Source: Pseudofrankia inefficax (GTDB lineage: Bacteria > Actinomycetota > Actinomycetes > Frankiales > Frankiaceae). Taken from it: a stretch of DNA of 64,000 bases. The DNA lies in NCBI RefSeq assembly GCF_000166135.1, contig NC_014666.1, forward strand, positions 8,508,601-8,572,600. Direction: 5' to 3'. Each line of letters starts with the position of its first letter. The first letter of the stretch is position 1. Positions 32,947 to 41,624 of the stretch are shown here, one piece after another. The position numbers and the translations under genes were made by a program. The notes under the pieces are model-generated. The model was not told the DNA's origin. It made no database searches and worked only from the letters and a program-made list of their open reading frames with translations.

Positions 32947-33795
32947 ATGCCTATTTTCGACACGCCCGCCCCGATTCTGGCCACCCTGGAACTTTTCTGC
33001 GGCAGCGCGAGAATCATCGCGACCGACCGCGTGGACACCGTCGTCGAGGTCCGCCCGACCGACCCGGACGACGACTCCGACGTCGAGGCCGCCAAGCAGA
33101 CCCGCGTCGAATACGCGGACGGCGCACTGCTGGTGCGGGCGCCCCGGGCCCGGACCCTTGCCTTCTCTCGCCGCACCAGGTCGGTCGACGTGACCATCGA
33201 GCTCCCGGCCACCTCGCAGGTGGACTTCGAGGCGTCCGTCGCCGACGTGACCAGCTCCGGCGAGCTGGGCGAATGCCGGGTCAAGACGACCATGGGCACC
33301 ATCCGGTTGGAGCATTGCGGATCCGTCCGGCTGAGCAGCGGGGCCGGGCCCATCACCGTCGACCGCGTGGCCGGCGACGCGGACGTCAAGACCGGGACCG
33401 GCGCGGTGCGGATCGGCGCGGTTGACGGAGACGCGGAGGTCCGTAACTCCAACGGAGCCACCCGGGTCGGAGCGGTGACCGGGGAGGTCCGGGTCCGCAA
33501 CTCCAACGGAGAGATCGTCATCGACCGCGCGGTCGCCGGCGTCGACGCACGGACGGCGAACGGCGCCATCCAGGTGGGCGGGGTCGTCAGCGGCGCCGTC
33601 TCGCTGCGGACGGCCGCGGGCAACCTCGAGGTGGGCATCGCCGCGGGGACCGCGGCGTGGCTGGACGTCCACACCGCCCACGGCCTCGTGCGCAACGAAC
33701 TCGACAATGTGACCGAGGAGCCCGGCGAGGCCGAGCACAAGGTCGAGGTCCGCGCGCAGACCTCCTTCGGCGACATCCGGGTGCACCGTGCCTGA
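32947..33795 (+). CDS. DUF4097 beta-strand-repeat protein
   Basis: This 282-residue protein lacks a signal peptide or membrane helix. From about residue 85 it is a chain of short beta repeats of the DUF4097/DUF4098 type (VKTTMGTIRLEHCGSVRLSS, GDADVKTGTGAVRIGAV, GDAEVRNSNGATRVGAVTGE). It is expected to form a right-handed beta-helix. It follows the RHH gene after 72 bases with GAGGA as ribosome site, and a strong hairpin follows. Its function is unknown; conserved linkage with the RHH regulator suggests both act in one response. Confidence 0.85.
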   Translation: MPIFDTPAPILATLELFCGSARIIATDRVDTVVEVRPTDPDDDSDVEAAKQTRVEYADGALLVRAPRARTLAFSRRTRSVDVTIELPATSQVDFEASVADVTSSGELGECRVKTTMGTIRLEHCGSVRLSSGAGPITVDRVAGDADVKTGTGAVRIGAVDGDAEVRNSNGATRVGAVTGEVRVRNSNGEIVIDRAVAGVDARTANGAIQVGGVVSGAVSLRTAAGNLEVGIAAGTAAWLDVHTAHGLVRNELDNVTEEPGEAEHKVEVRAQTSFGDIRVHRA

Positions 33796-33859
33796 CCACG
33801 GCTGAGGGCCGCTGACGAGGACGATCGATGAGCGGAAACCAGCCCGCTGGCGGCTCACG

Positions 33860-33907
33860 CCGATCCCCGACCCACTCCGGCGGAAGCCGGGCCGGGTCGG
33901 GGATCGG
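33860..33907 (+). terminator. Nested hairpin terminator after DUF4097
   Basis: CCGATCCCCGACCC pairs perfectly with GGGTCGGGGATCGG. The 20-base loop itself contains CCGGC-GGAA-GCCGG, making a two-level hairpin 65 bases beyond the stop codon. Confidence 0.75.
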
Positions 33908-33943
33908 ATAGTCCAACGGTGATGGCTGGGCCGGCAACAGCGC

Positions 33944-33975
33944 GAACGAGCGAAGCGTGGAACGAGCGAAGCGTG
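33944..33975. repeat. 16-bp tandem duplication before the NUDIX gene
   Basis: GAACGAGCGAAGCGTG occurs twice in direct tandem, ending 17 bases before the chosen GTG start of the NUDIX gene. It lies just upstream of the ribosome site. Confidence 0.75.
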
Positions 33976-33992
33976 GATCAGGGGGAGCGTCC

Positions 33993-34439
33993 GTGGCCGG
34001 ACAACAAGCCAGTGATGCGGTCCGCCTCGCCGCGCGGGTGGTACTTCTGCACACCAGCGGCGCGGTACTCCTCCAGCTTCACGGCGGGCCGCATGAGCCA
34101 CACTGGGCCTGCCCCGGCGGCGGGATCGAGCCCGGCGAGGATCCCCGCGCCGCGGCCCGCCGAGAACTCCTGGAGGAAACCGGGCGCGACGACGAACCCG
34201 GCGACCAGCTCTGGGAATGGCGCCACAGTTTCCCCTTCGCCGGCGAACCCGTCACCCAGCGCGAGACGTATTTCCTGGCCCGCACCGGAAGCCGGCACAT
34301 CCCCCGACATCTTCCGGACCCTGAGGACGGGATCATCCTGCGGGCGTGGCAGACAACAAACGAAATCCGCCGCCTCACCGAACCGGTCTGGCCCCCGAAC
34401 CTCGCCGACCTCGTCGACCTCATCGACCGACTCGGCTGA
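33993..34439 (+). CDS. NUDIX hydrolase
   Basis: This 148-residue protein carries a complete Nudix box, GGGIEPGEDPRAAARRELLE followed by ETG, at about residues 42-64, with the REL-x-EE catalytic core intact. It should hydrolyse a nucleoside-diphosphate-linked compound using Mg2+. GTG 33993 is preferred because GGGGGAG lies six bases upstream; an in-frame ATG at 33957 starts inside the tandem duplication. The substrate cannot be told from sequence. It is a lone gene. Confidence 0.87.
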   Translation: MAGQQASDAVRLAARVVLLHTSGAVLLQLHGGPHEPHWACPGGGIEPGEDPRAAARRELLEETGRDDEPGDQLWEWRHSFPFAGEPVTQRETYFLARTGSRHIPRHLPDPEDGIILRAWQTTNEIRRLTEPVWPPNLADLVDLIDRLG

Positions 34440-34645
34440 GCCAAAGGCGAATGTCGCACCCCGTGAGCCCGACGTCGATGCCCGGCCGGGTCGCGGAGGC
34501 GACAGCGCCATCGGATTGTCTCGCCTGGGCGAGCATGCGACATTTCGGGCGTGATTTCGGATCTTGAGGACGCGCTCAAGAGGGATTCCCGGCCAGGACC
34601 CCCCGCCGGGGCGGAACCGTGCCGACCTTTCGAGGTGCCGACGCG
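34440..34645. other. Spacer with a long-range inverted repeat
   Basis: CGAATGTCGCA near 34447 is matched by TGCGACATTTCG near 34533, an 11-base inverted repeat with about 75 bases between the arms. No gene is supported. It could form an RNA structure upstream of the DUF2207-like gene, but no known riboswitch is recognised. Confidence 0.3.
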
Positions 34646-36415
34646 ATGATCGTGCTGGGCATCGAGGCAGGGTCGGTGGACGTCGCCACGGCGGCGGCGC
34701 TCCTCGCCTGGGCAGCGGTGACCGCCGTGGTGGCGCTGACGCGGTTCGGGATCAGGCGGGAGCTGCGGCACGAGGGACGGCCGGTCGCGGCGGGGCCGGA
34801 ACCGGCGTTGGCCGCCGCCCTGGTCGCCGAACCCGCGGCCGTGCCGTCGACGGCGGTGGCGACCATCGTTCTCGACCTCGCCCGGCGCGGGCTCGTCGAC
34901 ATCTGGCGCGATGACCGGTTCGGCGTGCTGGTCCAGGCCCGGCCGGAGCGAGCACGGTCCGCGGGCCTCGGACCGACGCCTGCCTGGTCGAACCGGGTCG
35001 AGCAGGCCGGCGACGGGCCCGCGGACGGCGCCGGCGATCCACCGCTCGCCGTGCACGAGATCGCGGTATTACGCCTCGTGACAGTCCGCACGACGCCGGG
35101 ACCGCTGCCAGCCGGAGCGCTGTTCCAGGAGGCGGCACCGTCGCCGGCGCTCTGGCGGGACGAGTTGGTGGCGGAGGCTGAACGCGCCGCCACCCGGTTC
35201 CAGACCCCACGGCGGCGCCGAGTGCGCCACCTCACCACGGCCAGTGTCTTCCTGATCCTGGCCGCCTCGATGCTCGCTGGGTTCACGGCCTCGCGCCGCT
35301 TTGTGAAGCCAGAGATCGAGACCGAAGGCAGCATCAACAGCCCCGCCGAGCAGTGGTTCTTCGTCTTCTTCCTCGTCCTGCTGGCCACCGTCACGATCTC
35401 GATGATCGTGACCGGTGGCGCGCGCAAGGAGGATGACGGGCGCCGGCGTGGACGCTGGCGACGAGCCAGCTCGGGCCTGGCCGCGGATCCCGACCTCGCG
35501 GCGGCCGGACCTGAGGCGATCAGCGTCCTAGGTCATCGGCTCGTGTATGCGGCGGCGCTGGGGCACGCCCCCGCGGCGGTCGAGCCGTTCACCCCGGACG
35601 AGTCACCAGCGGCGACGGCCTGGACCGCCCGAAGCGGGACGCCACGACCGATCGTCATTCGGCTCGACCCGGCGATCGACACCGACACTCACGGCGGGCC
35701 GCGAGGTGCCGGCAGCGACGGCGTCGTCCATGGCCGCCGCGGGTACGACGGCGGTTTCGGCGATCCGCCCGGCGAGCGGCTCGCCGTCGGGGAGGTGGTG
35801 CGCGCCCGCCGCACACCGGCCGGCGCCTGGTGGATCGCCGTCCACGACGGCGCCTCCAACTACGCGGTCGCGCGCCGGATCGAGCTGAATGACGCGGATC
35901 GCGCCCCCGGCGTCGGGGCGATCGTGCGGCTCGCCCGGGACGCCGACGCGCGTACCTGGTCGGTTGACGTCCTGGAACCGGCAGCGGCGCAGGCCGTCGT
36001 CGCGGCCCGGCCGGATCCGACGGCCCTCCTCGACATCGCGGACCTGCGGCAGGTGTTTCCAGGAAGCCAGATCGAGGCCCTGCCGCCGACACTCAGGCAG
36101 ATCAGAATCTTTCGCGTCCGTCGAGCGGGCAGCCCCAAGCTGACCATCCAGTGCCTGGTGTTCACCGCCGGCCCGCTGAGGACGTTGCTGATGGCCAGGT
36201 CGCGCCGACGGCGGCTACCCGTGCCCGGCGAGGTCTACCTACGCGGCCGCGTCCGAGCGGTGATCCTCGTCGGCGATCTCGCCGTCGCCGTTGACATCAC
36301 CGGGCGCCACGTCGAAAACCGGCGCGATCTGCTCACCGCGCTGGCCCGCGTCGTGGTGGCCCGTCTCGGCGTCCCCGTCGGCAATCCCGCGCCGCGGCCC
36401 CCAGCCCGCCTGTAG
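34646..36415 (+). CDS. DUF2207-like multi-domain membrane protein
   Basis: This 589-residue protein has an N-terminal membrane helix (ATAAALLAWAAVTAVVALTRF). A DUF2207-type cytoplasmic segment follows (TAVATIVLDLARRGLVDIWR), then two further helices (about 200-222 and 240-262) and a soluble C-terminal half of beta-rich character (GEVVRARRTPAGAWWIAVHD). DUF2207 proteins are uncharacterised membrane proteins. The second half is not recognised. ATG 34646 with GAGGTG upstream is preferred over GTG 34619. It is a single gene; a weak hairpin (36443-36462) follows. Confidence 0.75.
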   Translation: MIVLGIEAGSVDVATAAALLAWAAVTAVVALTRFGIRRELRHEGRPVAAGPEPALAAALVAEPAAVPSTAVATIVLDLARRGLVDIWRDDRFGVLVQARPERARSAGLGPTPAWSNRVEQAGDGPADGAGDPPLAVHEIAVLRLVTVRTTPGPLPAGALFQEAAPSPALWRDELVAEAERAATRFQTPRRRRVRHLTTASVFLILAASMLAGFTASRRFVKPEIETEGSINSPAEQWFFVFFLVLLATVTISMIVTGGARKEDDGRRRGRWRRASSGLAADPDLAAAGPEAISVLGHRLVYAAALGHAPAAVEPFTPDESPAATAWTARSGTPRPIVIRLDPAIDTDTHGGPRGAGSDGVVHGRRGYDGGFGDPPGERLAVGEVVRARRTPAGAWWIAVHDGASNYAVARRIELNDADRAPGVGAIVRLARDADARTWSVDVLEPAAAQAVVAARPDPTALLDIADLRQVFPGSQIEALPPTLRQIRIFRVRRAGSPKLTIQCLVFTAGPLRTLLMARSRRRRLPVPGEVYLRGRVRAVILVGDLAVAVDITGRHVENRRDLLTALARVVVARLGVPVGNPAPRPPARL

Positions 36416-36839
36416 ACGGGGCATCCGAAGCCGGGCGGGCCGGGAGGCGCCTGGCCGCCTCCGGGTCGGTGCCATCCCACCGGACCCCAGGCCCTGCGCG
36501 TCAGGCCGAAAAATCGATCTTTAAACGGTCTCGCATCGATACACGGCAAGATGACCAGTGCGGCTACGGGTGCCCGGGTGCGATCCAGTGCGATCGGCTA
36601 GGCGAATTTCGCTCCCCGCCAGCACGCTGGCGGTCTTCCTTGTTGTCTGTGGTCCCAGAAAGGAAAGTGGTCCCTGTACCACGGCAGAATGCTCGTCGTC
36701 GGCCATGGCCACATCTCTGCCTCCCCGGTTGGCCGTGCGCCACGAGTAGCGCAAGGCGAGAGGCTAGGCTCGCTCCTTGGGTTCGCGCGTCCGTCCGCAG
36801 CTCGGGAATGTGTTGGCCGCGGCCAGGCCCGCATCGAGT
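36416..36839. other. Intergenic region, 424 bases
   Basis: It contains a 7-bp hairpin GGAGGCG/CGCCTCC at 36443-36462, a possible terminator of the preceding gene. No protein-coding frame with family resemblance, no tRNA and no clear promoter is seen. It is convergent space before the end of the HNH pseudogene. Confidence 0.4.
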
Positions 36840-37949
36840 TTAGAAACGGCATGGCTCATCACTGGGAGTCCTCTGATGGGGCAGGGGGTGGCGGGTGATA
36901 CTCGTCCTTTCCGGATTGAGTGTCGTGGTTGGCCCGGTGCGATAGCCCTCGCCAGGGATAGGTCCCTCCTCGTCATTCTTGTGGGTGTCGGTGGTGTAGG
37001 TCCGGCCGGTCGGGGCGGTCCAGGTGAACACGCCGGGCCGTGGTTGGTGCAGCTTCCAACCGCCGCGATGTTTTGCGGTGTGATGCCGTCTGCAGAGGAG
37101 CCCGAGATTGTCCAGCGCGGTGCGGCCGCCGTGGGAGTGGGCGGTGGTGTGGTCGAGGTCGGTGTGGGTGGCGGGCATGCCGCAGCCGGGGAACACGCAG
37201 CGGGTTTGTTGGTGGCGGACGAGGCGGGCGAGGGCTGGGGTGGGTGTTCGGCGGTGGCCGAGGTCGAGGACGGTGCCGGTCGCGGGGTCGGTCAGGACGC
37301 GTCGCCAGCGGGCGTCGGCGGCCAGTGCCCGGCCGACCTCGGCGGGGATCGGGCCGTAGCCGACGAGTTCGGCGGGGTTGTCGTCCAGGCCGGCCAGTGT
37401 GCCGACGGGGGCGATGACCTGAAGCTCGACGCTGACGTGCTCACGGCGGTTGCCCAGGAGCAGGGCGGTCAGGACGTCGGCGCGGCGGGCGTCGATCGGC
37501 CGGACGTCTCCGTCGGTGTGAAGGTCGGTGTGGGCGTCGGTCCTGGCGATGTGGTTGATCCGGTCGTAGATCGCCTGGGCGTCCTCGGCGGCGAGGATCG
37601 CGGTCAGGCAGGCCGTGCCGTCCTGCAGGGACTGGATGGCGATGCCGCGTTGGGTGTGGGCGTGGCGGCGGCGTTTCGCCGCGGCGTCCGGGTCGAGCCG
37701 GGCGACGAGGCGGTGGATCTTGCGACGCCACCGGGGTGGGGACGCCAACCGGCTACCAGCGAGCATCGCCGCCTCAACGACCGCGCGCTGCCCGTCGGTG
37801 TGGCAGGTCGTGAGCTGGTGCAGCGCGGCCAGCCGGGTGTGATCAAGCATCCCCGCGGTCAGGTCGGCGAGCGCCTGGCAGGTGGTCGGGCCGGATGCCA
37901 ACATCGCGCGCCGTGGCACCAGGATCCGATCGGCGAACCGACCGTGTCC
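36840..37949 (-). pseudogene. DUF222/HNH endonuclease (13E12-type), 5'-truncated
   Basis: About 370 residues match the C-terminal three quarters of DUF222/HNH proteins: FADRILVPRRAMLASG, WRRKIHRLVARLDPDAAAKR, YDRINHIARTDAH and the HNH part with CVFPGCGMPATHTDLDHTTA and DNLGLLCRRHHTAKHRGGW. The HNH ligands are intact. About the first 100 residues of the family are missing. Upstream, the open frame simply runs on to 38306 through the tandem repeat array, which is not family sequence. ATG 37904 could give a shortened protein. These genes are common, often degraded and suspected to be mobile in actinobacteria. Confidence 0.8.
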
Positions 37950-38012
37950 GCGCCTCGCCGAGTTCGAAGGAACGGGCCACCCGAACCATGCCCCGATCGC
38001 TGGCCGAGGTCC

Positions 38013-38347
38013 GTTCCGCGGAACGCGGAGATCGCGGGTCCGCCCCGTGCTTCCTGCCTCGCCGGCGTTGCCGCGAAAGGACCAGGCCAGCCAAACCGGG
38101 CGCGGATTGAAGCCGTTCCGCGGAACGCGGAGATCCGGTCCACCCCGCGCCTTCCGACTCACCGGCGAGGCCGCAAAGGACCAGGCCAGCCGCCCAGCCG
38201 CGCCGAGCGTCGACGGGTCCGTTCCGCGGAACGCGAAGATCGCGGGTCCACCCCATGCCTCCCGCCTCGCCGGCGCCCCCGCACGCCAGCCGACTCCCAG
38301 CCACACCGGGCGCCGCGCGAAGCCGCGTTCCGCGGAACGCGAAGATC
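38013..38347. repeat. Tandem array of 102-106-bp units with GTTCCGCGGAAC core
   Basis: The sequence GTTCCGCGGAACGCGRAGAT begins at 38013, 38115, 38221 and 38327. Between cores the units share a CGGGTCCRCCCC block, a CCTCGCCGGCG block and, in two of them, AAAGGACCAGGCCAGCC. The last copy is cut short after the core. A degenerate partial unit lies to the left (about 37940-38012). On the minus strand the core encodes DLRVPRNG or FAFRGT. The core is a perfect 12-bp palindrome. Confidence 0.85.
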
Positions 38348-38467
38348 CGGTTGTTCTGGACTTGCCGCCTTGCGGGCATCGCCAGGCGAACGCCCCAGGT
38401 CGTCGTCACCATCACCCGCTCCGGAGAGGGACGCCACTTTGGGGTGAGAGTCGTCTGGCCGGACGGA

Positions 38468-39271
38468 TCAGACCGGTTCCCAGCGCCAGCCGTCGTTGTT
38501 CGCGCAGACGATCGCCTTGCCGTCGCCCGAAACGCCGTGCGCGCCATGGTCGGACTTGCGGCAGTACTCGCCCGGCTCGTAGCAATGGCCCTTGTCCGTC
38601 GTCGGCGTGCAGCCGCCGGCCGGGGATGTCGTGGCCGGTGTGGGCGGGGGCTCCGACGACGCCGGTGGCCAGGTCGTTGCCGGCGGCTGGGTCTCGGACG
38701 GGGGCGACGCATGGGCGGCCGGCGACGCAGGCGCCTTGTCCACAGCCGGCCGATTCGCCGCTGGCGCCGGCTCCTGGATCGCGGGCGGCTGGATCGCTGG
38801 CGGCTGCGACGTGGACGGCGCCGGTGGCCGAGACAACCGGGCCGACGACGCCACGGTCCCGGACAGTAGCGCCGGCGACTCCATCGGCCGGGACGACCGG
38901 GGCGGCGACGTCGCGGGGGTAGGCACCGCCCCGAACTCCGCCGCGGTGGCATCAACGGCGGCCGACGGCGATGGTGGCGCCACCGCCGGAGCCGAGGTCT
39001 CCGATGGTGCCGCTGCCGGCGAGCCTCCCGCCTGGACCACGGAGAGCGTGGGTGCCCCCGGTTTCGGGGCCGGAGCGAGGACCCCGACCAGGATGAAGAG
39101 GAATACCAGCACGCCGATACCCGCGCCGATGATCCACGGCCATCGTTCGCTCTTGCGCGGGCCGGCCGGAGCCCAGATCGGTCGAGACCGACCCACCACG
39201 AGGGCTCGTCGACGCCAGCGGGCCCGTGCCCGGCCCATCGCCCTCGCGGCGTCGCCCTTCCGGTAACCCAT
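38468..39271 (-). CDS. Single-pass membrane protein with Pro/Ala-rich stalk and Cys-rich tip
   Basis: In this 267-residue protein a basic N-terminus is followed by one membrane helix (about 45-68, WIIGAGIGVLVFLFILVGVL) and then a 140-residue extracellular Ala/Pro/Ser/Thr stalk with low-complexity repeats (AIQPPAIQEPAPAANRP). The C-terminal domain of about 45 residues has four cysteines in GHCYEPGEYCRKSDHG and AIVCANNDGWRWEP. Similar small tip domains occur in secreted actinobacterial proteins and are not characterised. A type II or N-in topology is likely from the basic start. The function is unknown. Confidence 0.8.
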   Translation of the reverse strand: MGYRKGDAARAMGRARARWRRRALVVGRSRPIWAPAGPRKSERWPWIIGAGIGVLVFLFILVGVLAPAPKPGAPTLSVVQAGGSPAAAPSETSAPAVAPPSPSAAVDATAAEFGAVPTPATSPPRSSRPMESPALLSGTVASSARLSRPPAPSTSQPPAIQPPAIQEPAPAANRPAVDKAPASPAAHASPPSETQPPATTWPPASSEPPPTPATTSPAGGCTPTTDKGHCYEPGEYCRKSDHGAHGVSGDGKAIVCANNDGWRWEPV

Positions 39272-39424
39272 ACTTCCCCTGACTTGACCTGCAATGATTA
39301 CCTAGAGTGATTGATGGTGGTCACCCTAAAGCGGTCGGATGCCCGTAGCGGGACGACACGCTGGGCATCGGCGGTCACGGTGCAAGTGCCGGCACCAGGC
39401 AAGGTTGCCGCTTCACCACGGGCC

Positions 39425-39499
39425 TGATCGCGGTTTCGACCCTCGGCTGGTTGTCGCCGGACCCCATTCGCGACCGCCATAGAGCGCAAAAGGCCGATT
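39425..39499. repeat. 75-bp imperfect palindromic repeat, copy 3 (diverged)
   Basis: Left arm TGATCGCGGTTTCGACCCTC and, on the other strand, ATCGGCCTTTTGCGCTCTAT match copies 1 and 2 at the same positions over the same 75 bases. It lies in the divergent space between the membrane-protein gene and the AraC-DinB gene. Confidence 0.6.
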
Positions 39500-39624
39500 T
39501 TCCCGACCGACCAGTCTTGGGGAAGATCAGCGCGCAGGGCTCAGGCCCCGGGATGGTTGGGATCTCCCTGCACCGCGCAAGATCGGTCGGGCGCGGGTGC
39601 GTGGGGCCTCGACACACTGAAGGG

Positions 39625-40596
39625 GTGTCAGAACCCAGGACGCGGGCAGGCCGCGATCGGCTCCGGGAGTTGCTTGATGTGGTGCTCGCGGGCGCCGACG
39701 ACGGGGAGCCGCGGTCACTGACCGAGATGGCCGGAGCGGCGTATTCGTCGCCGTTCCACTTCAGCCGGCTGTTGTCCCGGGGTACGGGCGAGCCACCGGT
39801 CGCCATGCGCCGCCGGGTCTTGCTGGAACGGGCGTCCTGGCAGCTGCGGCAGGGCTCATCTGTAACGGACGCGGCCTGGGCCGCGGGTTACGAGTCGGTC
39901 GAGGGGTTCGCTCGCGCCTTCACCCGTGCCTTCGGTCATCCACCGAGCACGCCCACCAGCGGGCACTGGCTGCCCGCACCGAACGGCATCCATTACCACC
40001 CGCCCATGTCACTGTGGGTGCACTCGACGGAGCCTGCGATGAACCCGCTCACCGAGCAGTTGGTCAGCCATGACCTGGACGACACCCGCGACCTGCTGGA
40101 ACTGGCGAAAGGTCTGACCGACGCCGCGTTCCGGGCCATCCGCCGGCCTGGCGCGACGGTGACGTCCTGGGAGGGCCTTGAGGAGTCGATCGCCGCGGTC
40201 CTGGAGCATCACATCTGGACCAAGGAGGTCTGGCTCGCGGCAATCGAGGGTCTCGACCTGCCGGACCGCAATGAGGACGATGACGCGGCCGGCCTGCTGG
40301 CCCGTCATGACGCGACCGCTCCACGGTGGCTCGCGGCCGTGCGGGACATCGACCGCCGCGGGGCCTGGGACGACCGCCTGATCGACGCGCTCTGCGACCC
40401 GCCGGAGAGCTTCGTGCTCAGCTCCGTGGTCGCGCACGTACTCACCTTCGCCGCACACCGCCGCCAGCTGACCCGGGAACTGCTGCGAGCCGCCGGCCAG
40501 CAGGTCGACGACGGCGACCCGATCATCTGGCTACGCACCGCCCGCGGCGAACCGACCGACGAGCCGACGAACGCTCCCGACGCCGGGGACGCCTGA
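39625..40596 (+). CDS. AraC-type DNA-binding domain fused to a DinB-like domain
   Basis: In this 323-residue protein, residues 1-110 hold an AraC helix-turn-helix pair (LTEMAGAAYSSPFHFSRLLS and VTDAAWAAGYESVEGFARAF). Residues 130-305 form a DinB/YfiT-like four-helix bundle with metal-type histidines in LVSHDLDDTRDLL, LEHHIWTKEVWL and VVAHVLTFAAHRRQL. DinB-fold proteins are often thiol-dependent, metal-binding transferases, so this may be a regulator that senses or is modified by a reactive compound. GTG 39625 begins where homology begins; no good ribosome site is seen. Confidence 0.85.
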   Translation: MSEPRTRAGRDRLRELLDVVLAGADDGEPRSLTEMAGAAYSSPFHFSRLLSRGTGEPPVAMRRRVLLERASWQLRQGSSVTDAAWAAGYESVEGFARAFTRAFGHPPSTPTSGHWLPAPNGIHYHPPMSLWVHSTEPAMNPLTEQLVSHDLDDTRDLLELAKGLTDAAFRAIRRPGATVTSWEGLEESIAAVLEHHIWTKEVWLAAIEGLDLPDRNEDDDAAGLLARHDATAPRWLAAVRDIDRRGAWDDRLIDALCDPPESFVLSSVVAHVLTFAAHRRQLTRELLRAAGQQVDDGDPIIWLRTARGEPTDEPTNAPDAGDA

Positions 40597-40964
40597 GCCT
40601 CGCACCCGCACAACGTCAGCCGGCACGGGCGCCGGCCTCTTGATCCATACATCTCCGTGGCCTTTTCGGGCCATCGCCAGCCACCGCGTATGACTCACAC
40701 GGTGGCTCGGCCCAGAAACTCCCTGGCGGGCAGCATCAAGAGGATGCCGCCCGCCGGAGCGAGGCGCTGGACCGCGACGCCCGGCCGGCGGCCGTGACGG
40801 CGTCGGCGGCCGGCCCGACCGCGGGCCCGGACGCCCGGTCCGCCCGAGGCCCAAGGCCCGAGGCCCAGGGCCCAGGGCCCAGGGCCCAGGGCCAAGCTGA
40901 GCCCGAGGCCCGGCTGAGCCCGAGGCCAAGGCCCGAACTCGAGGTCCGAGCTCGCTGACGCCGG
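40597..40964. other. Intergenic region with a 7-base repeat tract
   Basis: No gene is supported in these 368 bases. The right part (40841-40936) is a low-complexity tract built on GGCCCAG/GGCCCGA, listed separately. Confidence 0.5.
40841..40936. repeat. GGCCCAG heptamer repeat tract
   Basis: Four exact copies of GGCCCAG run from 40862 to 40889, followed by GGCCAAG and flanked by variants (GGCCCGA, GCCCGAG, GGCCAAG). The tract lies at the 3' side of the peroxiredoxin gene and is the kind of short repeat that changes length by slippage. Confidence 0.75.
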
Positions 40965-41624
40965 TCAGGCGCCAGGCTGCGGGACGATGCGCAGGTAGGG
41001 CTTCGGGGCCTGCCAGGTGCCGAAGAGCTCCTTGGCCTGCTCGTTGTTGACCGAGCCGGCGATGACGACGTCTTCGCCCTGCTTCCAGTTCACCGGGGTG
41101 GCGACCTTGTGCTTGGCGGTGAGCTGCAGGGAGTCGATGACCCGCAGGACCTCGTCGAAGTTGCGGCCGGTCGTCATCGGGTAGACGAGGATCAGCTTGA
41201 TCTTCTTGTCGGGGCCGATCACGAACACGTTGCGCACGGTCTGGTTGTCCGCCGCGGTGCGGTCCGACGGGTCACCGGAGACGTCGGCGCCGAGCATGCC
41301 GTACGCCTTGGAGATCGTGAAGTCCGAGTCGCCGATCAGTGGGTAGTTCGGCGCGGTGCCCTGGGTCTCCGCGATGTCCTTGGCCCAGCCCTCGTGCAGC
41401 TCGACCGGGTCCACGGACAAGCCGATGATCTTCACGCCGCGGCGGTCGAACTCGGGCTTGATCGAGGCGACGTAGCCGAGCTCGGTGGTGCAGATCGGCG
41501 TGAAGTTCTTGGGGTGCGAGAAGAGCACCGCCCACGAGTCACCAATCCACTCGTGAAAGTTGATCGTGCCCTCGGTGGTCGCGGCCACGAAGTCAGGGGC
41601 GGTGTCGCCGATCGTCAGAGTCAT
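40965..41624 (-). CDS. Peroxiredoxin, 1-Cys (Prx6) type
   Basis: This 219-residue thiol peroxidase has the peroxidatic Cys45 in FTPICTTELG, preceded by FSHPKNFTP. It also has the Prx6-type long C-terminal domain (VATPVNWKQGEDVVIAGSVN) and the ending KPYLRIVPQPG. There is no second conserved resolving cysteine, so it is expected to depend on external thiols. It reduces H2O2 and organic peroxides in the cytosol. ATG 41624 follows GGAGACAG; an upstream in-frame ATG at 41642 lacks a ribosome site. It is a single gene. Confidence 0.92.
   Translation of the reverse strand: MTLTIGDTAPDFVAATTEGTINFHEWIGDSWAVLFSHPKNFTPICTTELGYVASIKPEFDRRGVKIIGLSVDPVELHEGWAKDIAETQGTAPNYPLIGDSDFTISKAYGMLGADVSGDPSDRTAADNQTVRNVFVIGPDKKIKLILVYPMTTGRNFDEVLRVIDSLQLTAKHKVATPVNWKQGEDVVIAGSVNNEQAKELFGTWQAPKPYLRIVPQPGA

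Noticed and set aside
36598-36852. Small minus-strand protein in the gap before the HNH pseudogene
   Set aside because: No ribosome site, no family pattern and irregular composition; the region is better described as non-coding.
38013-38347. CRISPR array
   Set aside because: Units are 102-106 bp with conservation spread through the unit, and only the 21-base core is constant. Spacer-like lengths do not fit and no cas genes are present.
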